Positions 15,118 through 22,812 of a DNA stretch of 24,950 nucleotides are shown in pieces. The position numbers and the translations under genes are program-made. Origin of the DNA: Candidatus Cellulosilyticum pullistercoris (GTDB lineage: Bacteria > Bacillota > Clostridia > Lachnospirales > Cellulosilyticaceae); the NCBI GenBank assembly GCA_018883705.1, contig JAHLFQ010000019.1:1-24950 (forward strand), in the 5' to 3' direction. Every line of letters starts with the position of its first letter. The stretch's first letter is position 1. The notes below the pieces were generated by a model. The model worked only from the letters and a program-made list of their open reading frames with translations. It was not told the DNA's origin and ran no database searches.

Positions 15118-16491
15118 GTGGAGCTTTATGGGAAAAAAGTTTTAGTTGTAGGAAACGCAAGAAGTGGAATAGGTGCTGCAAAACTTGCTTTAAATAAAGG
15201 GGCTAAGGTATGCATCTATGATGGTAAGCCTTATGAAAAGTGGGAGGCAGCCATGCAAGAAAGTATTGATGCTATGAAAAGCCAAGGGATTGAATATGCC
15301 CTTGGCGATGAGCCTAACGTAGAAAGTTATGATTTGATTATTTTAAGTCCAGGCGTTTCACCTGAAATTCATCTCATTCAGAAAGCTAGGCATTTTAATA
15401 TTTCTATAACAGGGGAATTTGAATTTGCTTCTTGGTATTGTAAGGCACCTATTGTAGCTATTACAGGGACTAATGGTAAAACCACCACAACCACACTAGT
15501 AGGTGAAATGATGAGAAGTTTTAATCCTAAAACTTATGTTGTTGGAAATATTGGTAATGCCTTTAGTGAAGAAGTAGGACATATTCCAGCTGATGGAATT
15601 GTTGTTGCAGAGGTAAGTAGTTTTCAATTAGAAACAGCAACAACTTTCCATCCAAAAGTAAGTGCCCTACTTAATATTACACCAGATCATCTCAATAGAC
15701 ATGGTTCGATGGAGAATTATTGTGCTTGTAAGTATCAAATTTTTGCGAATCAAACAGTTGAGGATTATTCAATTTTAAACATCAAAGATACTTATTATGA
15801 GGAAGCAAAAGAACATACCAAGGCTAATTGTATTGATTTTTCTACAACCACAATCCCTGAGAGAGGGGCCTATTTAAAAGAAGGACAATTATGGGAGAAT
15901 ATCACAGGTGTTAATAGACTGGTTTGTACAGTAGATCAGCTCTTTATTAAAGGGACTCATAATGTTGAAAATGCGCTAGCAGCTATTGCTATTGCAACCG
16001 CATTTGGTGTGCCAATAGAAATGATTAAGAGGGTTTTAACAACTTTTAAAGGAGTAGAACATCGTACAGAATATGTCACAACAAAGCGAGGCGTGGACTT
16101 CTTTAATGATTCCAAGGCAACCAATACAGATGCAGCTATAGCTGGATTAGTAGGGCTTAGTAGCTTAAATAAGCCTATCAGGTTAATTGCAGGTGGGATG
16201 GATAAAAAAGTTAGCTTTAATGAATGGGTTAAACTATTCAGAGGCCGTGTTGAGAAGGTTTATATCATTGGTGAAACAAAAGAACAAATTGTTAATACGT
16301 GTGTAGCAGAGGGTTATCATGCTTATGCAACGTATGATACATTAGATGACGCTGTTCTAGCAGCCTATGAAGAAAGTAAACCTGAAGAATGCATTCTTTT
16401 ATCACCTGCATGTGCAAGCTGGGATATGTTTGAAAGTTATGAACAAAGAGGTAGATTATTTAAAGAATTAGTAAATCATTTGGAAGGGTGA
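15118..16491 (+). CDS. murD: UDP-N-acetylmuramoyl-L-alanine:D-glutamate ligase
   Basis: MurD adds D-glutamate to UDP-MurNAc-L-Ala. The N-terminal Rossmann-like domain has VLVVGNARSGIGAA (about 8-21) and the ILSPGVSP motif near residue 76. The central domain carries the ATP loop AITGTNGKTTTT (about 114-125), EVSSFQLE and NITPDHLNRHGSMENY. The C-terminal domain contains FFNDSKATNTDAA and LLSPACASWDMFESYEQRG, both typical of MurD. The start is GTG at 15118 with AGGAGG seven bases upstream. Length 457 is normal. MurC, the ligase acting before MurD, is not in the window. Confidence 0.96.
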   Translation: MELYGKKVLVVGNARSGIGAAKLALNKGAKVCIYDGKPYEKWEAAMQESIDAMKSQGIEYALGDEPNVESYDLIILSPGVSPEIHLIQKARHFNISITGEFEFASWYCKAPIVAITGTNGKTTTTTLVGEMMRSFNPKTYVVGNIGNAFSEEVGHIPADGIVVAEVSSFQLETATTFHPKVSALLNITPDHLNRHGSMENYCACKYQIFANQTVEDYSILNIKDTYYEEAKEHTKANCIDFSTTTIPERGAYLKEGQLWENITGVNRLVCTVDQLFIKGTHNVENALAAIAIATAFGVPIEMIKRVLTTFKGVEHRTEYVTTKRGVDFFNDSKATNTDAAIAGLVGLSSLNKPIRLIAGGMDKKVSFNEWVKLFRGRVEKVYIIGETKEQIVNTCVAEGYHAYATYDTLDDAVLAAYEESKPEECILLSPACASWDMFESYEQRGRLFKELVNHLEG

Positions 16492-16495
16492 TAGA

Positions 16496-17707
16496 ATGCA
16501 GACGATTGCGACAACAAACCTTACTAAAAAAAGAAAAAAGAGTAAGCAAGTTACTCCAGATTTTATATTATTAGGCATTATTATTTTGATTGTAGCCTTT
16601 GGTGTTATAATGGTATATAGTGCAAGTTTTTATTATTGTACAAACAAAGGTTGGTCACCTATTTTCTTTGCAAAAAAACAATTGATGTTAGGGCTTGTTG
16701 GCATTGCAGCAATGTTATTTATTACTTATAAATTTGATTATCATATTTGTACCAATCGAACCTTAGTGAGAGCTTTTTATTATATCACTTTAATTTTAGC
16801 TACAAGTGTTAAATTTATAGGGATTGAAGCAAATGGTGCAAAACGCTGGATTCAAATAGGTCCTATACAAATTCAACCTTCGGAGTTTGTTAAGTTAGCT
16901 GTTGTTTTAATGGTATCTTCCTATATTATTCGTAATAGAAGTCATATGAATAAACTATGGACAAGAATAAAAGCTTGGATTATTGTAGTTGTTCCCACAT
17001 TAATCGTTACGGTTTTAGGAAGTAACTTAAGCTCAGGAATTGTTATTTTTGGAATTGGAGCCGTCATTATTTTTTCAGCAAGTCCAAAGATATGGTATTA
17101 TTTCTTAGCCGTTATTGCAGGGGTGTTACTTGTAGTAGGGGTAAGGCAACTTGCAATTCATACGCCTAAAGGAGAAGATCCTAATATACCTGTTGTCAAT
17201 AAAATTCTTAAAGGCTATCGCTTAGACCGTGTAAGAGCTTGGATCGATCCATTTAGTGATCCACAAGATGATGGTTATCAAGCCATTCAAGCACTTTATG
17301 CAGTAGGATCTGGTGGTGTTTTTGGAAAAGGATTAGCGCAAGGCGTTCAAAAAATGGGATTTCTTCCCGAACCGTATAATGATATTATCTTTGCTGTTAT
17401 TTGTGAAGAGCTTGGCTTAGTAGGTGCATTATTACTTATGTTAGCCTACGGAGTCATTGTTATGAGAGGAATGGCAATTGCTATGCGAGCTCCTGATTAT
17501 ACAGGTGCATTTATTGCTGTAGGAATTAGCAGTATGATAGGAATACAAGCCATTATTAATGTAGCTGTTAATACCAATACCATTCCAACTACAGGGATGC
17601 AGCTACCTCTTGTAAGTTATGGGGGAACAGCTCTGGTTGTATTACTTGCTACGCTAGGTATTTTACTAAATATATCTCGTTATGCAAGTGTAGAAAAGCT
17701 AAATTAA
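16496..17707 (+). CDS. ftsW: SEDS-family peptidoglycan glycosyltransferase FtsW/SpoVE
   Basis: A polytopic membrane protein of 403 residues with about ten hydrophobic helices and a basic cytoplasmic N-terminus (KKRKKSKQ). SEDS signatures are visible: VYSASF (about 40-45), RWIQIGPIQIQPSEFVKLA (about 115-133), LSSGIVIFGIG, the extracellular block GEDPNIPVVNKILKGYRLDRVRAWIDPF, GGVFGKGLAQGVQKMGFLPE with NDIIFAVICEELG (about 293-305), and GMQLPLVSYGGTA (about 364-376). SEDS proteins polymerise glycan strands from lipid II together with a class B PBP. In this place Bacillus subtilis has spoVE, while other clostridia annotate ftsW. The sequence does not decide between division and cortex use, and it may do both. 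ftsW is followed by murA instead of the usual murG. Confidence 0.92.
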   Translation: MQTIATTNLTKKRKKSKQVTPDFILLGIIILIVAFGVIMVYSASFYYCTNKGWSPIFFAKKQLMLGLVGIAAMLFITYKFDYHICTNRTLVRAFYYITLILATSVKFIGIEANGAKRWIQIGPIQIQPSEFVKLAVVLMVSSYIIRNRSHMNKLWTRIKAWIIVVVPTLIVTVLGSNLSSGIVIFGIGAVIIFSASPKIWYYFLAVIAGVLLVVGVRQLAIHTPKGEDPNIPVVNKILKGYRLDRVRAWIDPFSDPQDDGYQAIQALYAVGSGGVFGKGLAQGVQKMGFLPEPYNDIIFAVICEELGLVGALLLMLAYGVIVMRGMAIAMRAPDYTGAFIAVGISSMIGIQAIINVAVNTNTIPTTGMQLPLVSYGGTALVVLLATLGILLNISRYASVEKLN

Positions 17708-17725
17708 GGAAAAAGTCACATATTT

Positions 17726-17777
17726 CACCTTCCTAGAATACTATGATTTTATAGAAGCTTACCTATTCTAGGAGGTG
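17726..17777 (+). promoter_or_regulatory. Hairpin that sequesters the murA RBS
   Basis: CACCTTCCTAGAATA (17726-17740) pairs with TATTCTAGGAGGTG (17764-17777) as 14 base pairs with one bulged T, leaving a 23-base loop. The right arm holds the entire Shine-Dalgarno AGGAGGTG, seven bases before the murA ATG. No T-run follows, so this is not a terminator. A smaller stem CTAT/ATAG can form in the loop (17741-17744/17751-17754). It predicts translational control of murA. Confidence 0.65.
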
Positions 17778-17784
17778 CTCTTAA

Positions 17785-19035
17785 ATGAGTCAATATGTGA
17801 TTGAAGGTGGTAAGCGTCTTGAAGGTGAATTGCAAATAGGTGGCAGTAAAAATGCAGTTCTTCCTATTATTGCAGCAACTTTATTAAATGAAGAAGTAAC
17901 CTACCTTGAAAATTGTCCAAAAATCTTAGATGTAAAAATCATGATAGAGATATTGAGGGAATTAGGTTGTAAAGTAGAGTGGCAAGAAAAAACGCTTATG
18001 CTAGATACAACTACTTTACAAAATTATGATATAAATGAAGCACTTGTTAAAAAAATGCGTTCTTCGATTATATTACTTGGTGCATTAATGGGACGTTGTG
18101 GTGAAGCTAGAATTAGTGAGCCAGGAGGTTGTCAACTTGGTGCTAGACCGATTGATCTACATCTTGAGGCATTAAGAAAAATGAATGTTGATATCACAGA
18201 AACAAATGGTATGATATCTTGTAAAGCTTCGCACCTTCGAGGCGCTGAAATAAATCTCAAATTTCCAAGTGTAGGAGCCACTGAAAACATTATGTTGGCA
18301 GCTACACGTTGTGAAGGTCGTACTATTATTTATAATCCAGCCATGGAACCGGAAATTGTAGATTTACAAAATTTCCTAGTGGCATGCGGTGCTAAAATTA
18401 CCGGTGCAGGTACATCAAAAATTATTATTGATGGGGTAAAAAAATTAAATAGTGTTCATTATCGTGTCATTCCAGATCGTATCATTGCAGGTACGTATCT
18501 TGTAGCGGCGGCGATAACAAGGGGAACTATTATATTAAATAAAGTAGAAAACAGTCATCTAGAAGCAATTACTAATCAACTTGAGAGGATGGGGTGTAAA
18601 ATAGTAAATGAAACACACAGGCTGATTATGACGGCACCTAAGCAGTTAAAAAGTGTGGATATTATTACGCAACCTTATCCTGGTTTTCCAACGGATATGC
18701 AGTCGCAAATGATGGCATTACTATGTACATGTAATGAAACGGCTTTGATTAAAGAAAATTTATTTGAAGCACGTTTTAAAATAGTAGATGAGTTAGTTAA
18801 AATGGGTGCACAAATAACAGTGGATGATTGTCTGGCTACCATTAGGGGCGGGCATAAGCTAAAAGGTTGCTCTGTTATTGCAAAAGATTTAAGAGGGGGC
18901 GCAGCACTAGTACTTGCAGGGCTTGCTGCAGAAGGCCGCACCACAGTAGAAAATATAGGATATATTAAAAGAGGCTATGAAAATATTGTAGATGACTTAT
19001 CTAAGTTAGGGGCACATATAGAAGAAAGGGAGTAG
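17785..19035 (+). CDS. murA: UDP-N-acetylglucosamine 1-carboxyvinyltransferase
   Basis: MurA transfers enolpyruvate from PEP to UDP-GlcNAc, the first committed step of peptidoglycan synthesis and the target of fosfomycin. The N-terminal block GGKRLEGELQIGGSKNAVLPI (two adjoining motifs, with the conserved Lys-Asn) and the loop EPGGCQLGARPIDLHLEALR carry the family signatures. The catalytic Cys lies in PGGC near residue 117, so fosfomycin sensitivity at this position is expected. Later motifs include RVIPDRIIAGTYLVAAA, PGFPTDMQSQMMALL (about 298-312) and DLRGGAALVLAGL. Length 416 is normal. Firmicutes often have two murA paralogs; this is the dcw-linked one. Its RBS lies in a strong hairpin. 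Confidence 0.96.
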   Translation: MSQYVIEGGKRLEGELQIGGSKNAVLPIIAATLLNEEVTYLENCPKILDVKIMIEILRELGCKVEWQEKTLMLDTTTLQNYDINEALVKKMRSSIILLGALMGRCGEARISEPGGCQLGARPIDLHLEALRKMNVDITETNGMISCKASHLRGAEINLKFPSVGATENIMLAATRCEGRTIIYNPAMEPEIVDLQNFLVACGAKITGAGTSKIIIDGVKKLNSVHYRVIPDRIIAGTYLVAAAITRGTIILNKVENSHLEAITNQLERMGCKIVNETHRLIMTAPKQLKSVDIITQPYPGFPTDMQSQMMALLCTCNETALIKENLFEARFKIVDELVKMGAQITVDDCLATIRGGHKLKGCSVIAKDLRGGAALVLAGLAAEGRTTVENIGYIKRGYENIVDDLSKLGAHIEERE

Positions 19036-19039
19036 CACT

Positions 19040-19765
19040 TTGGAAAATCAACAAATGAAAAAAAAAACAAAGAGATATATAGGCATCATAGTAGGGATCT
19101 TAGCACTCCTATTTTTTATGATGCCTATTTTTTATATTCAAGATATAGAAGTTAAAAATAATAAGTATTATTCGGTCCAAGAGATTATAGAAGCGTCAGG
19201 AATAGAGAAAAAACATTTGCTAGATTTAGCGTATTTTGATGCAGAAGATAAGCTCATGGCACTACCTTATATCGCAAAAGTTAATATAAAATATCAATTT
19301 CCTGGTAAAGTGGTGATAGACCTAGTTGAAAAGGCACCTTTTGCATATGTTCGTTTTAAAGGAACTTATCTTTGCTTAAATGAGCAAGGACAAGTTATCG
19401 AACAAAGTCAAGAGAAGTACCATAAGTTACCTGTCATTGATGGATTAAACTTTAATTCCTTTAAAAATGAAGAAACACTACCGATATTAAATCAGGATAA
19501 TTGGCTGACGGCGGTAGAAGTTTTAAGAAGTTTAGAAAAGTATAATTATGTTGATAAAGTAAATAAAATCGATCTATATAACATAGAAGAAATTCACTTG
19601 TATGTTGATAAGTTAGATGTTATAATGGGTGATATAGGAGATTTTGACAAAAAAATTGAAGTACTTATCCAAATTTATGATGTTAATGGATTTACAATGG
19701 GAGAATTAAGCATCCATCCTGACGGAAAAGGTGAAATAGTTGCTACATTAACACCTATTACATAG
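19040..19765 (+). CDS. ftsQ: Cell division protein FtsQ/DivIB
   Basis: A 241-residue bitopic division protein. It has a short basic N-terminus (KKKTKR), one membrane helix (about 14-31, IIVGILALLFFMMPIFY), then a POTRA domain (about 34-105) with IQDIEVKNNKYYSVQEI and YQFPGKVVIDLVEKAPFAYV. The beta domain follows with GTYLCLNEQGQVIE and ends in IHPDGKGEIVATLTP. FtsQ/DivIB binds FtsL and FtsB/DivIC and regulates the septal synthase. The start is TTG at 19040, chosen because AAGGGAG (19026-19032) lies seven bases upstream. An internal ATG at 19055 has no RBS. It is four bases after murA, so probably cotranscribed. The TTG start may limit its level. Confidence 0.9.
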   Translation: MENQQMKKKTKRYIGIIVGILALLFFMMPIFYIQDIEVKNNKYYSVQEIIEASGIEKKHLLDLAYFDAEDKLMALPYIAKVNIKYQFPGKVVIDLVEKAPFAYVRFKGTYLCLNEQGQVIEQSQEKYHKLPVIDGLNFNSFKNEETLPILNQDNWLTAVEVLRSLEKYNYVDKVNKIDLYNIEEIHLYVDKLDVIMGDIGDFDKKIEVLIQIYDVNGFTMGELSIHPDGKGEIVATLTPIT

Positions 19766-19816
19766 ATGGATAGGGCGATAAAATAAATATACTAGAGAAT
19801 AAAGGGGGAAATAACA

Positions 19817-20956
19817 GTGCTCGAAATATGGGAAAGTGAACTACAAGGTGCACAAATTAAGGTAATTGGTGTAGGTGGCGGTGGTAATAATGCTGTAGAC
19901 CGTATGATTGAAAAAGGATTAGATGGTGTAGAGTTTATTACCGTTAATACAGACCATCAAGCTTTGGCAAGATCTGGGGCACCTACTAAAATACAGATCG
20001 GCGAAAAAATGACAAGAGGATTAGGTGCAGGTGCTAATCCAGAGATTGGAACCAAATCAGCAGAAGAAAGTAAAGATGAGATTTTAGATGCAATTAAAGG
20101 AGCAGACATGCTCTTTATTACAGCTGGTATGGGTGGTGGAACAGGTACTGGAGCTGCACCTGTTATTGCAGGAATTGCAAAAGAACAAGGTATTCTAACA
20201 GTAGGTGTTGTCACAAAACCATTCTCTTTTGAAGGAAGAAAAAGAATGATTAATGCCGAAAAAGGTATTGCTGAGCTTAAGCAAAGTGTAGACACTTTAG
20301 TGGTTATTCCTAATGATAAGATATTACAAGTGATTGATAAAAAAACAACCATGGTAGATGCATTTAGCAAAGCAGATGATGTACTTCAACAAGGCGTTCA
20401 AGGAATTACAGATTTAATTTCAAATCCAGGTATTATTAACCTTGACTTTGCCGATGTACGCACCATTATGAATAATAAAGGTGTTGCACATATGGGTATT
20501 GGTCGTGCAACTGGTGAAAATAGAGCAGAGGAAGCTGTTAAGTTTGCAATTAGTAGCCCACTTCTTGATACAAGTATTGATGGTGCACGTTGTGTACTTG
20601 TTAATATGTGTGGTGGTGAATCACTTGGGCTTATGGAAGCAAATGTTGGTATGGGTCTCATACGTGAAGCAGTTGACCCTGATGCTGAGATTATATTTGG
20701 TACCTCTATTAATGAAAATTTAGGTGAAGAAATTATTATCACTGTTATTGCAACAGATTTTCAAAATCATGATGTTTCATTAAATAATTTTAAACCAGTT
20801 CAAGCGCAAGTAGCTCCTCAACCTCAAAGAGAAGAAAGAGTGATGCAACCGCAAATGAACATGTCAAATCATGCAGTAAATGAGGAAGAAACCAAATTTG
20901 CGCCTATTAAAGACATTCAAGTAGAAATACCTCAATTCTTAAGAAGAAATCGTTAA
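19817..20956 (+). CDS. ftsZ: Cell division GTPase FtsZ
   Basis: FtsZ polymerises at mid-cell and, during sporulation, at polar sites, and recruits the division machinery. It shows IKVIGVGGGGNNAVDRM (about 14-30), the tubulin signature GMGGGTGTGAAP (about 104-115), and TKPFSFEGRKR. The T7 loop is visible in NLDFADVRTIM (about 207-217) and the GTPase domain ends near 320. A linker rich in Gln and Pro follows and the conserved C-terminal peptide is EIPQFLRRNR. The start is GTG at 19817 with AAAGGGGG eight bases upstream. No ftsA precedes it. A strong terminator follows. Length 379 is typical of Firmicutes. Confidence 0.97.
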   Translation: MLEIWESELQGAQIKVIGVGGGGNNAVDRMIEKGLDGVEFITVNTDHQALARSGAPTKIQIGEKMTRGLGAGANPEIGTKSAEESKDEILDAIKGADMLFITAGMGGGTGTGAAPVIAGIAKEQGILTVGVVTKPFSFEGRKRMINAEKGIAELKQSVDTLVVIPNDKILQVIDKKTTMVDAFSKADDVLQQGVQGITDLISNPGIINLDFADVRTIMNNKGVAHMGIGRATGENRAEEAVKFAISSPLLDTSIDGARCVLVNMCGGESLGLMEANVGMGLIREAVDPDAEIIFGTSINENLGEEIIITVIATDFQNHDVSLNNFKPVQAQVAPQPQREERVMQPQMNMSNHAVNEEETKFAPIKDIQVEIPQFLRRNR

Positions 20957-20964
20957 GGTAGATG

Positions 20965-20998
20965 AAAAAAGATACGATATTGTCGTATCTTTTTTTTT
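20965..20998 (+). terminator. Intrinsic terminator after ftsZ
   Basis: A 13 bp stem (20965-20977/20983-20995) around the loop TATTG is followed by nine T residues (20990-20998, overlapping the arm). It closes the dcw transcript before spoIIGA, so the sporulation operon needs its own promoter. Confidence 0.93.
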
Positions 20999-21013
20999 AT
21001 ACGCTCTTTAGTT

Positions 21014-21046
21014 TTTACAAAATTTGTAAAGAAAGTTAAGTACAAT
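21014..21046 (+). promoter_or_regulatory. Candidate wide-spaced, Spo0A-type promoter of spoIIGA
   Basis: TTTACA (21014-21019) and TACAAT (21041-21046) are 21 bases apart, too wide for a normal SigA promoter. That resembles the 22-base spacing of the Spo0A-activated spoIIG promoter in Bacillus subtilis. A perfect inverted repeat TTTACAAA-A-TTTGTAAA (21014-21030) covers the -35. Each half resembles a Spo0A box (TTTGTnnAA) but lacks its CG. Inference, not proof. Confidence 0.42.
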
Positions 21047-21082
21047 AAGAGTGTTATTTCAAAAGGAAGTGAGGAAGAGTAT

Positions 21083-21979
21083 ATGTATACTGTTTATATA
21101 GATATACTATTTATAATAAATTGGATCATGGATAGTCTGATTTTTTATTGTGTTACATTAGTTCTCAATAAAAAAATAAAACATTGGCGTATTATTATTG
21201 CAGGTATGATAGCAGCCATACTTTATTGTATGCTCGTTATTTTTCCTATATTACAGTGTGTTCCTTACTGGCTGTATACATTATTTATACCAGCTTGTTC
21301 TATATTATATCTTTATAAACCATACAAATTAAAAGCATTTTTTAAAATATACATATTGTCTATGATGATTTCAGCAGTTTTTGGAGGCTTGATTTTTAAT
21401 ATATGGTATACCTTTGGTGATTATACTAAAGGTGTTCATTTCATAGGAATAGGTATGTTAATAGGTATCGGTCTAGTGATAGCATGTCTTTTTTACAGCG
21501 GTTTTTATTTTCTGAGGAGACGATTTATTTTTCCAGCTTTTGAATATCAACTTAAGCTAAAGAATCACGGCAGATCTAGTGAATTAAGAGCACTATTAGA
21601 TACGGGAAATTTACTGTATACGCCTATTAGTCATCTACCAGTTATTGTTGTAGAGTATGAGATGGCCAAGGAAGTTCTTACTGAAGCTCAAAGAATAAGC
21701 TTTGAAAGCTATAGAAGAAGTAGTGAAAGAGAAATAGAAGAAGGGCTAGTAAATGGTAAGTGTCGACCTGATGTTTTGATTCCCTTTAATAGTGTAGGCT
21801 GTAAATCAGGTTACCTTTGGGGATTTAAAGTTGATGAAGTAACAATTAAAAGATTAACAGGTGAAAGGGTAATTTCTAATTGTATGATAGGGATGTCTAA
21901 TGAATCTTTGTTTTCTGATAAACAATATCATGCCCTTTTACATCCTGAATTTATATTAGAGGAGGCAATGGTATCATGA
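21083..21979 (+). CDS. spoIIGA: SpoIIGA, membrane aspartic protease that activates pro-SigmaE
   Basis: SpoIIGA sits in the septal membrane and, after a forespore signal (SpoIIR), cleaves pro-SigmaE in the mother cell. The N-terminal half (about 1-150) has five hydrophobic helices beginning YTVYIDILFIINWIMDSLI, as in the family. The C-terminal half is a cytoplasmic pepsin-like half domain with the catalytic ELRALLDTGNLLY motif (Asp near 172). Later it has PVIVVEYEMAKEVL and LIPFNSVGCKSGYLWGFK. Length 298 is close to the Bacillus protein (309). The RBS is in GGAAGTGAGGAAGAG. Its stop overlaps the sigE start by four bases (ATGA), coupling protease and substrate. Confidence 0.94.
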   Translation: MYTVYIDILFIINWIMDSLIFYCVTLVLNKKIKHWRIIIAGMIAAILYCMLVIFPILQCVPYWLYTLFIPACSILYLYKPYKLKAFFKIYILSMMISAVFGGLIFNIWYTFGDYTKGVHFIGIGMLIGIGLVIACLFYSGFYFLRRRFIFPAFEYQLKLKNHGRSSELRALLDTGNLLYTPISHLPVIVVEYEMAKEVLTEAQRISFESYRRSSEREIEEGLVNGKCRPDVLIPFNSVGCKSGYLWGFKVDEVTIKRLTGERVISNCMIGMSNESLFSDKQYHALLHPEFILEEAMVS

Positions 21980-22728
21980 AATATTTAATGAAGTGGAAAA
22001 AGAAATTAAAAGGTTATTTAATCAAGTGGCAATTTAGATTGATGAAAGGCAAAAAACAACCTGTACACTATATTGGTGGAAGTGATGTTTTACCACCTCC
22101 TCTTTCTAGAGAAGAAGAAGAAGAGCTCATTATGCAGCTTTCTGAATGTGTAGATAATGAGGAACGTATGAAAGAAATTAAGAAGGTTCTTATAGAGCGT
22201 AACTTGCGACTTGTCGTTTATATTGCTAGGAAATTTGAAAATACAGGGATACATATGGAAGACCTTATTTCTATAGGGACAATTGGTCTTATTAAATCAA
22301 TTAATACATTTAAACCAAGTAAGAAGATTAAGTTAGCGACCTATGCGTCACGCTGTATTGAAAATGAAATTCTAATGTTCTTACGTCGAACGAATAAATT
22401 AAAAACAGAAGTATCCATTGATGAACCGCTTAATGTAGATTGGGATGGGAATGAGCTACTTTTATCTGATATTTTAGGAACAGAACCCGATATTATTTAT
22501 CGCAATATTGAAGAGGAAGTAGATAAAAAGCTACTTAAGCAGGCATTATTAAAATTATCTGATCGCGAAAGAGAAATTGTTGAACTGCGATTTGGATTTA
22601 CACCACAAGGTAAGGAGAAAACGCAAAAAGAAGTGGCTGATTTATTAGGCATTTCTCAATCCTATATTTCAAGGTTGGAAAAGAAAATTATACTTAGATT
22701 AAAAAAGGAAATTAATAGAATGAGTTAG
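21976..22728 (+). CDS. sigE: Pro-SigmaE, mother-cell sporulation sigma factor
   Basis: A SigmaE precursor of 250 residues. The first 30 or so are a basic, amphipathic membrane-binding pro-sequence (KYLMKWKKKLKGYLIKWQF), with the conserved cleavage region HYIGGSDVLPPPL at 31-43. Region 2 contains ERNLRLVVYIARKFENTG, DLISIGTIGLIKSINTF and KLATYASRCIENEILMFLRR. Region 4 carries TQKEVADLLGISQSYISRLEKKI (about 214-236), the -35-binding helix-turn-helix. Mature SigmaE directs early mother-cell genes. Residues 55-67 (SECVDNEERMKEI) appear longer than in Bacillus subtilis. The gene overlaps spoIIGA by four bases and must be read with it. Confidence 0.96.
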   Translation: MKYLMKWKKKLKGYLIKWQFRLMKGKKQPVHYIGGSDVLPPPLSREEEEELIMQLSECVDNEERMKEIKKVLIERNLRLVVYIARKFENTGIHMEDLISIGTIGLIKSINTFKPSKKIKLATYASRCIENEILMFLRRTNKLKTEVSIDEPLNVDWDGNELLLSDILGTEPDIIYRNIEEEVDKKLLKQALLKLSDREREIVELRFGFTPQGKEKTQKEVADLLGISQSYISRLEKKIILRLKKEINRMS

Positions 22729-22734
22729 ATTTTT

Positions 22735-22763
22735 GTATATTTATGCCTATTCTGGAGAACATA
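22735..22763 (+). promoter_or_regulatory. Candidate SigmaF-type promoter of sigG
   Basis: GTATA (22735-22739) fits the SigmaF -35 and GGAGAACATA (22754-22763) fits the -10 pattern GGnRAnAnTR with one mismatch. The 14-base spacer is slightly short. sigG of Bacillus subtilis is transcribed by SigmaF. A start near 22770 would exclude the left arm of the sigG leader hairpin. Confidence 0.42.
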
Positions 22764-22811
22764 ATTTATAGACTTTGTATGTGCTCAATAATTATTCCTA
22801 GGAGGCATAAA
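22740..22811 (+). promoter_or_regulatory. Inverted repeat that captures the sigG RBS
   Basis: TTTATGCCT (22740-22748) is a perfect 9-base complement of AGGCATAAA (22803-22811). The latter covers the last three bases of the Shine-Dalgarno TAGGAGG (22799-22805) and the spacer up to the sigG ATG at 22813. The loop is 54 bases. In Bacillus subtilis a leader hairpin is known to reduce sigG translation; the same role is inferred here. Confidence 0.5.
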
Positions 22812-22812
22812 G

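Noticed and set aside
18675..18944. An 89-codon minus-strand frame inside murA.
   Set aside because: Fully inside a conserved gene, with no RBS or recognisable domain.
19957..20742. Long open frames antisense to ftsZ (19957-20370 and 20398-20742).
   Set aside because: They lie fully within ftsZ, have no RBS or domain, and their Ser/Pro/Ala-rich translations are typical of the opposite strand of a Gly-rich gene.
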